Shown: positions 44,250 through 53,235 of the stretch, one piece after another | Layout: every line of letters starts with the position of its first letter | Position numbering within the stretch: the first letter of the stretch is position 1 | NCBI GenBank assembly: GCA_025602905.1 | Contig: JAHLKI010000045.1 | Coordinates: 1-64,000, forward strand | DNA length: 64,000 nt | From: Phlyctochytrium arcticum | Taxonomy: Eukaryota; Chytridiomycota; Chytridiomycetes; Chytridiales; Chytridiaceae | Direction of reading: 5' to 3' | Notes under the pieces: model-generated | Databases searched by the model: none | What the model saw: only the letters and a program-made list of their open reading frames with translations | Told to the model about the DNA's origin: nothing | Position numbers and translations under genes: made by a program

Positions 44250-46128
44250 TCACGACAAATTCAGAATCAATGGTGCATCATGGCCAAATACAAACTGGCA
44301 CGACGAGAAATCTCCGGGAGCAAAGAATACCGAAAGTCGATGTTCGTAACGGTCAACTCTTGCCGAGAATGAACCCTGCCGAAAGTCAACAACAACATAA
44401 TCGTTCACACGAAGCGGATGGTACGGTCCTGAAGGAGAAAATCGGTCCATATGCTTGCCGCTTTTATCCCCTTTCCTCAAAAGTTCGACTCCCCAGCGCA
44501 ACTGCCCATTCAAATAAAAATCGATTGCGCCCGCAATTCGCTCACTTGGCTCCTCGCCACGCTCAGGAAATACGGTCGACAACTCGGGACATATTGCGCA
44601 CGATGGTGGTGTAGATGCGGCAAGGGATTGCATGAAAAGATGTTGAAACGTGGCCTCCTTTGGAAAATCAACGCCACCAGGTGAAGATGAACGAAGGATT
44701 GCGCTTGACATGTCAGAAATAGCCTGCTTCATCAACACTTTCAAATTAGCCGGGGCGCTGGGAGACCTTTTTGGGAAAAGCCACCGGCAATAGTATCGTT
44801 TTGCTAATGGAGAAGAGAAAGCAAACTTAATACTTCCAACTTCGACAAGCAGTCCAACCTTCATCAAGAGGGACAGGTGATCTGCAGTCTTATCGTCTTC
44901 AAATGTCGGTTTCTCTAAATCGTCCGGGCAGATTAAACACTGCTGCAGAAACGTTCTCAAGCCTGAATCCACTGGAGCCGACTGTTTACTGCCGAAACAT
45001 CGATTCACCTCAGGAAGAAAATCTTGTGAAAAATAGTACTGCACTATATTCGTTTCCGGCGGCGGCAGCGCATTCTTCACGAATCGCTGTTTTATAGCAT
45101 CAATAGAAAGGCGGACTGCAGCAATCAGTCCGTCGCTTTCGTTGATAATGATGTTCTCAATCAGTTGAGTTCCGTAGCCATTGGGAAGACCAAAAGGTGG
45201 CGGTGCTCTTAGCATGTCAAGAGCCTCCTGCGAGGAAATTCGGAAATCTTCCCGCTTCAGCCGTCTAAGTGATGCCAACTCAACAGGACTTTCTTGCTGG
45301 CCCTCCAGCAGATGTGTTGCAGATATCACCAATCTCAGACGCGGAAATTTAACGATAACATCCTTAACTAGAGATGCCCACGCTTTAATGTTGTTGTACG
45401 TTGCTTGAGCATCATCCAGCCATATAAGGTAGTGGCTGGTAGCGTCCAATAGATACTCATGGCGTCCATCGAAAAGTTTGCCTCCCCCCAGAGCAGAAAC
45501 AAACGTTTCGAAGTTGAAACCCGATGCTAGACACGAAACGCGAACGCAGTTCTCCCTTTCTCGCGAAAGCAATTGAAAAAGGGAAGTCTTTCACGAGCCG
45601 GCCGGCGATGCTACGACCACAACCTGATTGTCGTTAAGTAGTTGATTAAGTTCAGTCAACAATGGAATACGATGAAGGTAAAAGCCGTTCAAGTTGACGC
45701 CATCGAGTGTGACGGTCCGGTCGATGGTTGCTGTATTGCGTCGTACTGAAGGACAGAAGTGTATGCGTTAGAATGCTATTGTCTGTAATTGCAATCCTTC
45801 CCTTACCACTCGTTGTCGGCTGAACTCGCTCCGGCACCACAATCAGCAGCGGGTTCTCCTCAGTGTCCTTCAGCGTATCTACTTTGCCGCGTGGGTCAAT
45901 AAAGTGCTTGGGTTCGGGTTCGTCTTTGTCGGCCTTGATTGCTTCTACGTTGGCGTAGACGAGGAGTTCTCCAGCGGCTACTCCGTGCATACGCTGGGAG
46001 TCCTTCCAGTTCTGCCAAATGGCGTCCCAGAAGTGAAAGACCTTCTTGTTCTTTTCGAGAGAAACAGCGTCAACTGTTGAGACGGGATTTCCTTTCGCAT
46101 CAACCAACTGATAGTAGAAGTCTTCCAT
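44250..46128 (-). pseudogene. CRN2: Crinkler-type effector with P-loop NTPase, stop in Walker A region
   Basis: Exon 1 (46,128-45,807) encodes the CRN N-terminal domain with LLVYANVEA, DKDEPEPKHF and NPLLIVVPERVQPTTS, matching CRN1. A 61-nt GTAAGG...CAG intron (45,806-45,746) follows. Exon 2 (45,745-44,250) encodes an NTPase-like domain: VVVVASPAG is the run into Walker A, and YLIWLDDAQ is a Walker B-like motif. A TGA at 45,591-45,593 interrupts the Walker A loop. The exons sum to 606 codons with this single stop. The C-terminal 250 residues are of unknown fold. NTPase-bearing CRNs are a known architecture. Confidence 0.75.
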
Positions 46129-46289
46129 GGTGATGCTGGATGTCTCCGGGATGTCTGCCTGCTTTTGGTTTCAACAATTGTCTGCAGGCGCCCGCAGGTG
46201 GCTTATGTCAGTGGCACAGATATCAAAACGTAGCGGCGCGTGAACACAACAGAGGGCAGTACTAGAGGCAGCATTAGACCCAGTACAGT

Positions 46290-46604
46290 GCATTCATATA
46301 GATTCTCAAGGAAAACGCCCTCCAAGGACTACTTCCAGCATACACTTTGCGGCTTGTTCCAGCACAAACGACTCCATTACCCGCTCAGCCCGTCAATCCT
46401 CCACCAACTCAGGAAGGATATTACCAGGTAGACTACATCATTGACAAGCGAACTCGCATCGAGTCGCATGGTAGATGGAGAGGAAGGGTCGAATTCCTTG
46501 TAAAGTGGGTCGGGTATAACAACCCACAAGACAATTCGTGGGCTCCGCTTCGAGATTTTGGAGACAATAGGGAAGCAATTTACGAGTTTGAACCGAATAG
46601 TTGA
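46290..46604 (+). pseudogene. Relic of a viral integrase C-terminus with chromodomain
   Basis: LLPAYTLRLVPAQTTPLPAQP parallels the SAYELRKV...NPLPEPA region that precedes the chromodomain in integrases A and B. It is followed by a chromodomain (YQVDYIIDKRTRI, VEFLVKWVGYNNPQDNSW). Only the C-terminal 100 residues remain. It sits about 190 bp before the copia LTR. It represents a further, older insertion of the same virus group. Confidence 0.7.
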
Positions 46605-46796
46605 TCATTTACATAGGAAAGATCACAATACATTTGATTTATACAATCCACACAACATTCTACATTTCATCCATGTCGCTAAAAGGATATGCTGCTCCAC
46701 TTAGAGGCGAAAGTGAAGAAGAAGTGACCGAAGCATTAAAGAAGTGCCTTGGCAAGGGTCGACGAGAAGGAAGGAAAATCTCAATAATGCAAACGG

Positions 46797-47017
46797 TGAC
46801 AAGAATGGTTATGATAGTGTCGCGTCTGCCACTGACAGGTGTCATTCCTGAGCACCACGGATACCACCACATGGTTACCCTTGGCCGTTCGCACAGCATT
46901 CCTACATCATTGCTGTGCTTTATGTCTTTCATCATGTATCACGTAGACCTATGTTTCCTGTATATATTGGGAGCCTTGAGGTGCTCCCGGAACGAGGATA
47001 TCCGAGTTTTTTACTCA
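46797..47017 (+). repeat. 5' LTR of complete copia
   Basis: It runs from TGACAAGAATGG to TTTACTCA and matches the 3' LTR except at several positions, such as ATGGTTACC against ATGGTGACC and CACGTAGACC against CACATAGACC. Confidence 0.85.
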
Positions 47018-47068
47018 GGTTAAGAGCCTCAGTTCCCATTGAGTTTAACCATCCATTAACCACCCATT

Positions 47069-47614
47069 ATGGCGGATAGCACGTCTGCAACTCCAGCTAT
47101 GCCGGCTATGTCTCGACCCATTTTTGACATCTTCAAACTGCCAAACCCTATGTATGACCTACTGGACTATGAAGGGAACAACTACGCGCAATGGAGAGAC
47201 AATACTGAACGAGTGCTCGCCACACGAAACCTTACAAGAGTACTGTTATCGTCCTACGTTGTGAACCTTGATGCCAATACCGCAAGCATGGACCAAGAAG
47301 TTCTACTGTTCCTACGCCTTCACCTAGCCCCGCCAACGTTAGCCCGGTTCCAGTTTGAAAGAACCAGCAAGGCTCTGTGGGCAGCGATAACAGAGAGCTA
47401 CCAAGAGATAGCGCTTGAACTCCGAAAGGGAGTAGAAGAAGAGTGGATCAAGCTACATTTCGGAGATTTCAATACCGTCGATGCCTGGACTGAGAGAGTT
47501 TTCAACCTCAAGAGAAGAATGCTTACCTGCAAGATTCCTTGCGATGAAGCACTCTTGATCAAACGGGGAATGTTTTGCTTGTGGCAGACAAGGACATATT
47601 GCCAAGAGGTGTGA
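47069..47614 (+). CDS. Copia gag (181 aa open part)
   Basis: The frame begins MADSTSATPAMPAMSRP and contains a copia gag-like core (LLDYEGNNYAQWRDN, LHFGDFNTVDAWTERV). It stops just after 47,600. The zinc knuckle CFACGRQGHIAKRC (CX2CX4HX4C) lies next to it in the pol frame, at about 47,572-47,613. The switch between frames near 47,560 is therefore a mutation or a programmed frameshift. Confidence 0.8.
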   Translation: MADSTSATPAMPAMSRPIFDIFKLPNPMYDLLDYEGNNYAQWRDNTERVLATRNLTRVLLSSYVVNLDANTASMDQEVLLFLRLHLAPPTLARFQFERTSKALWAAITESYQEIALELRKGVEEEWIKLHFGDFNTVDAWTERVFNLKRRMLTCKIPCDEALLIKRGMFCLWQTRTYCQEV

Positions 47615-47627
47615 AGCTTCGTACTAT

Positions 47628-50600
47628 GTGAAGAAACTCTGGAGGGAGTTGCAAGCCAGCAAGGGCAACGGCAATCAGAACGGCAACCAGAATGGCAACC
47701 AGAATGGCAACAATTATCCACAGGGAAACCCAGGGGCAAATTTGATGATCGCAAATTTTGTTGATGCAGCACCTGCAGTTGCTGAGTTCTCGGACGATCC
47801 ATGTTTCAATATGATTGACGCATCCATCAACTCTTCCTCAACGACCAATGACACTAGCAAATGTACAGCATATTACGACCCAGGAAGCACCCACACGGTC
47901 TTGCGCGACAAACAATTTTTCAAGACACTACGCCCGGAGGAGGTTTTTAACCTCACCACAATTGCGGGACAAGGCATTGGCATCCGTGGACATGCTGTTT
48001 TCAAGTTACCAAACGGGACCGTCATTTCCGACCCGGATGCACTTTACTGTGCAGACTCTCCCCGTAACCTCATTTCCGTCAGATCGATTGCGGCCAGCGG
48101 CTACAAGGACTTCAAGGATGCAACTGCTGAAGAGGGAGAAGACTCTTTCTGGCTGGTCAAAATCTACCCGCAAGGTAGAATGGAACGTCTTGAACGATTT
48201 ACCAACAACGGAAATTTCTTGTATAAGACCATCGTCAAGCCTGTAGCGGTAGCCGTAGAACAAGGTGCCTCTATTGTACACATAAACGCCGTCGTAGCAA
48301 ATACAACTCTTTTGAACCAGTATCAATTATGGCATACGCGGTTGGGGCACCCGGGGTTAGGCATGATGCGACGTCTGATTAGCGCCGTACGGGATTGCCC
48401 ATTATCCGTCCACAAGATTACGACAGCTGCTGGCAAACACTGCCTATGTATCCCGTGTACGGAAGGAAAGTTGATTCGGCAACCCTTTGTTGAGAAGACA
48501 AAGTATTCACCACCGGCGTTTCTCAGTCATTTATTTTCTGATGTGTGCGGACCATTTGAGCCACCATGCGGCAGTTTTCGATACTTTCAAGTTATCGGCG
48601 ATGCGACTGGTCAATTTACGGAAGTTTTTCTTTTGGCATCAAAGAACTTGACCTGCGCTCGCATTATATCCACCGTTTCTCAGCTCAAAGGTTATTTCCC
48701 AGACAACCCCATCCGCACCATCCGCTTGGACAATGCTGCCGAGTTCATGAGTGCTACCTTCCTCAACTACTGTGAAGCTGCCGGCATCAAAGCGGAATAT
48801 TCTGTTCCTTATGTGCATGAGCAGAATGGTGCTGCTGAAAATCTGGTCAAGAGGATCGTTTGGATCGCGCGTCCTTTGCTTCTCCAGACAAATTTACCGG
48901 CTAGTGCGTGGGGTCATGCTGTTTTGCATGCTGGCAAACTCCTGCGTTACCGACCGGCAATTCATACACAAGTATCGCTTATGGAGTTGAAGGACGGGCG
49001 CCCGCCATCGGTCGCTCATTTGAAAACTTTCGGGTGCGCGGTTTGGGTTCCAATAGAACCACCGAAGCGACAGAAGATGGGACCACAACGACGTCTTGGC
49101 ATTTATGTTGGATTTGATTCCCCATCAATTGTGCGCTATCTGGCACCTGAAACAGGCATTCTCCTTAAGGCACGATTTCCCGATTGCGTCTTCGATGATG
49201 AATTATTCCCCTTTTTGGGGGCATTGGGGGCAGCTAGTGCGAAAACTGACACTGAAACAATCATCCGGATGTTCAGATCAGTTGATTCCCCAAATCCAAG
49301 CTTCATTCATCATGATCCTCCGACGCAGGAGAGCGAGACGGCCGTCCAACAGATTTTGGATTTTCAGCGCATTGCGCAGAATACCCCGGACGGTTTCGTC
49401 AACACATCAAGGGTCACTACGACTCCGTTCCTCCCCCCATCTCACAATATGCCGGAGGTCTTGCCCACCTCCAACGCTGTACCAGCGCGCGATACTGCTC
49501 CCGTTGCGGGACGAAAAAGGGGACGCCCTGCAGGATCGAAAGACAAACAACCGCGACAGCGGCGCATAGTGGCTGCAGGCTCGAGGGGGAGTGAAGAAAA
49601 TGTCTCTGCGGGCACAAACATGGAATCCGTCGAACAATCTATAACCAACGGATCGGACCAGGTAGCTCCTGGTCAGCAAACACCTCTCGAAGGTGTCGAC
49701 GTGCCGCAGATCGACGAGCCCAGCAGCTTCACTCAAGAAGTGATTATTCAGTCAGCAAAGGCTGTTCTAGCAAAAGCTTCTCAGTCGCAAGACAACACGC
49801 TGGAGAGCGTGCGAGACAAAGAGATCAAGATACCTTCTTCGTATGAAGAAGCGAGAGCGTCTCCCGAATGGCTATCGTGGAGAAAAGCTATCTTTTCCGA
49901 GTTAAGTTCATTGCGTGAACGAAATGTCTTTGGGCCGATTCAAAGAAAACCACCAGGAGTCAAATGCGTTGGTGCAAGATGGGTCTTTGACCTAAAACGC
50001 AATGGCCAAGGACAGATTGTACGGTTCAAAGCAAGACTTGTGGCTCAAGGCTTCAGTCAACGGCCCGGCGTTGATTACGAAGAAACGACATCGCCTGTAT
50101 TGGACGGGATGGCATACCGATTCCTAATGGCATTTTTGGCTAGCAACAGCAAACGAGTACGCGCGCGAATCACGGATATTGTCACAGCCTATCTATACGG
50201 AAAACTGGACAAGGAAGTCTACATACGCGTTCCAGAAGGATTCACGAGCGACGGCAAGGCCCTATCAGATGACCACTGTATGCGACTCATTCAAGCTCTG
50301 TATGGTCTCAAACAAGCAGGCAGACTTTGGTTTATACATCTGCGCGACTTTCTACTGTCCAAGGGATTCAAACAAGATCAACTCTTCCCGTGTCTGTTCT
50401 TCAAGTATCTATCGGATGGCCAGTTCGTCATCATTGCCATTTATGTCGATGATTTGACATTCATCGGAACGGATAAAGCCGTGGAAGATGCCACAGCCGC
50501 TGTAAGCGCCAAATTCGATACAAAGGACTTGGGACAATCTACCTACTGCCTGGGGATCCAAATTGAATACCTGAAGGATGGCGGTATTATGCTCCACCAA

Positions 50601-51485
50601 ACAACGTACGCCAGGCGACTCCTAGAACATTTCCGGATGGATCGGGCAGAAGCTGCCCGGACCCCCATGGTATGCAGGTCCCTGGATCCGGAAACGGATC
50701 CATTTAGACCTTACGACCCGAAGGATGAAAAGGATGTCCTATTGCCGCAAGACAATCAATACCTTCCAGCCATTGGTGCGCTCATGTTCTTAGCCAACTC
50801 TACCCGCCCAGATATAGCATTTGCTGTAAACCTCCTTGCTCGTTACTCCCAACAACCAACAAAAAGACATTGGACTGGAGTACAGACAGTTATGCGTTAC
50901 CTACGTGGAACGCTTGATCTCGGTTTACTATATCAAGCCAATTGCGATGCTAAGGATGAAGGGATTGTTGGATATGCAGATGCTGGTTTTCTGTCAGATC
51001 CGCATACCGGCCGATCACAAACTGGATATGTGTTCTTGCGAAATGGAACCGCCATTAGTTGGAAATCGACCAAGCAAACTACGATAGCCACCTCTACCAA
51101 CTATTCCGAAGTCATGGCATTACACGAAGCTACTGAAGCATGCCTTCATATCCGATCACTGGCCAGTACCATGCGCTCCAACACAGGAGTTAATGACAGA
51201 GCATCCTCAGCGGCACCGACAATTATCTATGAAGACAATGAGGCTTGCATCGCGCAACTTACAACAGAAACACCGCACATCTCTCTAAAGGGCAGGGCTC
51301 GATATTATATTGCCAAGTTTTTCCATATCTGCGAACTTTTGGGAAAGGAAATTGATGTGCGAAAGGTGTCTTCATCCAACAACTTGGCCGATTTATTCAC
51401 GAAGAGCTTGGGTGCTGTTGCCCACGAACGACTAGTACACGGAATCGGCCTCAGACGTGTTTCCACCACCCTTCAGGGGGAGTGA
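47628..51485 (+). CDS. Copia pol: protease, integrase, reverse transcriptase, RNase H (1285 aa)
   Basis: Domains in order are protease YYDPGSTHTVL near residue 80, pre-integrase HTRLGHPGLGMM near 235, and integrase core FRYFQVIGDAT, RLDNAAEF and HEQNGAAENL. The RT follows (WRKAIFSEL, ARWVFDLKRNG, KARLVAQGFSQ, YGLKQAGRLWF and catalytic YVDD near 940), then RNase H with ADAGFLSD and TNYSEVMALHEA. The frame is open throughout. The apparent start is an in-frame GTG; the true product is a Gag-Pol fusion. Confidence 0.93.
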   Translation: MKKLWRELQASKGNGNQNGNQNGNQNGNNYPQGNPGANLMIANFVDAAPAVAEFSDDPCFNMIDASINSSSTTNDTSKCTAYYDPGSTHTVLRDKQFFKTLRPEEVFNLTTIAGQGIGIRGHAVFKLPNGTVISDPDALYCADSPRNLISVRSIAASGYKDFKDATAEEGEDSFWLVKIYPQGRMERLERFTNNGNFLYKTIVKPVAVAVEQGASIVHINAVVANTTLLNQYQLWHTRLGHPGLGMMRRLISAVRDCPLSVHKITTAAGKHCLCIPCTEGKLIRQPFVEKTKYSPPAFLSHLFSDVCGPFEPPCGSFRYFQVIGDATGQFTEVFLLASKNLTCARIISTVSQLKGYFPDNPIRTIRLDNAAEFMSATFLNYCEAAGIKAEYSVPYVHEQNGAAENLVKRIVWIARPLLLQTNLPASAWGHAVLHAGKLLRYRPAIHTQVSLMELKDGRPPSVAHLKTFGCAVWVPIEPPKRQKMGPQRRLGIYVGFDSPSIVRYLAPETGILLKARFPDCVFDDELFPFLGALGAASAKTDTETIIRMFRSVDSPNPSFIHHDPPTQESETAVQQILDFQRIAQNTPDGFVNTSRVTTTPFLPPSHNMPEVLPTSNAVPARDTAPVAGRKRGRPAGSKDKQPRQRRIVAAGSRGSEENVSAGTNMESVEQSITNGSDQVAPGQQTPLEGVDVPQIDEPSSFTQEVIIQSAKAVLAKASQSQDNTLESVRDKEIKIPSSYEEARASPEWLSWRKAIFSELSSLRERNVFGPIQRKPPGVKCVGARWVFDLKRNGQGQIVRFKARLVAQGFSQRPGVDYEETTSPVLDGMAYRFLMAFLASNSKRVRARITDIVTAYLYGKLDKEVYIRVPEGFTSDGKALSDDHCMRLIQALYGLKQAGRLWFIHLRDFLLSKGFKQDQLFPCLFFKYLSDGQFVIIAIYVDDLTFIGTDKAVEDATAAVSAKFDTKDLGQSTYCLGIQIEYLKDGGIMLHQTTYARRLLEHFRMDRAEAARTPMVCRSLDPETDPFRPYDPKDEKDVLLPQDNQYLPAIGALMFLANSTRPDIAFAVNLLARYSQQPTKRHWTGVQTVMRYLRGTLDLGLLYQANCDAKDEGIVGYADAGFLSDPHTGRSQTGYVFLRNGTAISWKSTKQTTIATSTNYSEVMALHEATEACLHIRSLASTMRSNTGVNDRASSAAPTIIYEDNEACIAQLTTETPHISLKGRARYYIAKFFHICELLGKEIDVRKVSSSNNLADLFTKSLGAVAHERLVHGIGLRRVSTTLQGE

Positions 51486-51610
51486 ACACTTTTTCCTCGG
51501 TACACTCTTTTTCCCCTGGTCCTAGCTTTTTCCCATTGGGTTTTGCAGGCAGGTTTTTAATGAGCTACCTGAGAAGCGCTATTGCAATCGGCATTAGCGA
51601 CAAGGGGGAG

Positions 51611-51832
51611 TGACAAGAATGGTTATGATAGTGTCGCGTCTGCCACTGACAGGTGTCATTCCTGAGCACCACGGATACCACCACATGGTGACCCTTGGCC
51701 GTTCGCACAGCATTCCTACATCATTGCTGTGCTTTATGTCTTTCATCATGTATCACATAGACCTATGTTTCCTGTATATATTGGGAGCCTTGAGGTGCTC
51801 CCAGAACGAGGATATCCGAGTTTTTTTCCTCA
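51611..51832 (+). repeat. 3' LTR of complete copia
   Basis: It begins TGACAAGAATGG directly after the polypurine tract and ends TTCCTCA. It is one base longer than the 5' LTR in the terminal T run. Confidence 0.85.
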
Positions 51833-52303
51833 AAGGCCTAGTTTTCGTATGATTTTCGAAGTTTTGACGGTTTATCAACATAAACCGAGTGAAAATGGGT
51901 TGAAAACACCTGTTTTTCACACATTCCCAATTTGGCATAATTAGAATACCCCTTTTTTCCTGAGTTGTCTCGATGAATCCAAACATTGTTGTAAAACAGT
52001 TATGCGTATTGGTAGTTATAGGAGAGAGTCAATGAATGTATTGAGTTATATGTTAGTGTACAGGAGGAGGGGAAGAGAGGGTACTGCTCTGCTTCAGTAC
52101 TTGACAAAGTTCCCCTAGAAGTTCCCATCATCTTTTCCAGAAAGTTCGAGGTTACTTCGACGGCGAAGTGATGAAGACTTCACGTGATCCAAAGGTTCAC
52201 GACAAACATTTTAATTTTCTAAATTTCTCCATCGCTCCATGTTTTGGCACATCGATGTACAGTTCTCTCCGTCGGTTGCAGACAAAACCGTGCTATTGGT
52301 TGA

Positions 52304-52729
52304 ATGCGCAGTCATGACACTCCATTGGACTTGAAGATTACATATCTGGGATTGGAATCGATTATCCAAAGTATGACAATTCGAGCCGGAGGTGAAGTTG
52401 TTCAGAAAATTGATAACTATCCGGCATATCTCAATATTGTTTGCAAGAACTTGCCGGTTGGACAAAAGAAACTCCTTGATCAATTGTCTGGTTATTCCAA
52501 CACAACTGTCACCATGAATATGCATCCTTGGATAGGCTTTTTCCATAGTAATAATGATTCCTTTTTCCATGTATGGTCGTTGCCAAAGCAAGCCCTTGAG
52601 ATTTCTATAACGCTCGCAGATCCAGCAACCATGTTTACAAGTACTGGAGTGGCGGAAATCAAAGTGTCAAATATTCGCTGTCTCGTCCCATACATCACAC
52701 CACGGCGCAGGTTTGAAAACTCCAGATGA
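52304..52729 (+). pseudogene. Relic of a double jelly-roll major capsid protein
   Basis: The frame carries LGLESIIQSMTIRAGGEV, QKIDNYPAYLNIV, LLDQLSGYSNT and DSFFHVWSLPKQALEI. These align segment by segment with residues of about 85-200 of capsid proteins A and B (LEGLIQSVRVCI, QKIDNYPKYLKTV, LKSLSGYG, DSLFHVWGTPGQSLEY). The rest of the gene is missing. Higher divergence and GC content show an older insertion. Confidence 0.85.
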
Positions 52730-53235
52730 AATCGAAGCCGACATGGAAGCCGCATTCGAGAAGATTCGGGCCATGAAGTATAAGGGGACCGGGCCACGGT
52801 TTCACAAGTTTAAGGTGGGCGATCGTGTGAGGCGATTGATACCTAGACAATGATACCAAATTCTGGAGCGATTATCAAGAGAGTCAAGCGCGGCTTTTTC
52901 GGGCAGGAGATTTAACCGTTTCTGGCATTGTGCAAAGTCAACATGCCGGATATCAGATTCATATCGACTTACGGATTCTCAAGGTGTCATGCTTGCTTGT
53001 ACCAGAAGACCCGGAGCCTCTCCCTGCAGAACCGGCAAACCCCGGTCCAGATGAGGACGGCAACTACAAAGTTCTGGTTGACAAACAAACTCGACGGGTT
53101 GGAGGGCGCGACATTGTGGAATACAAAACACATTGGTATGGCTGGAACGGACCAAATGATGGCACTTGGGAGAGCCGAGAAAACCTAATGGAGGGGGCTT
53201 CTGATGCGGTTTTTAAATATGAGAATTCACACTAA
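52730..53235 (+). pseudogene. Relic of a viral integrase SH3-like region and chromodomain
   Basis: It follows the capsid relic without a gap, on the same strand. KFKVGDRVRRLI matches KVGDKVRKLT of the intact integrases. LLVPEDPEPLPAEPANP matches the linker, and GGRDIVEYKTHWYGWNG matches the chromodomain. Stop codons and frame changes occur near 52,850 and 52,915. In intact elements the capsid and integrase genes are on opposite strands and about 4 kb apart, so deletion and inversion joined them here. Confidence 0.8.

Larger units (their letters stand above)
46797..51832 (+). mobile_element. Complete Ty1/copia LTR retrotransposon
   Basis: LTRs at 46,797-47,017 and 51,611-51,832 start TGACAAGAATGG and end CTCA, with only a few differences. 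The PBS region begins GGTTAAGAGCC right after the 5' LTR, and the polypurine tract CAAGGGGGAG (51,601-51,610) directly precedes the 3' LTR. Gag and pol lie between. I find no clear 5-bp target duplication (AACGG on the left, AAGGC on the right). Near-identical LTRs suggest recent insertion. Confidence 0.93.
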
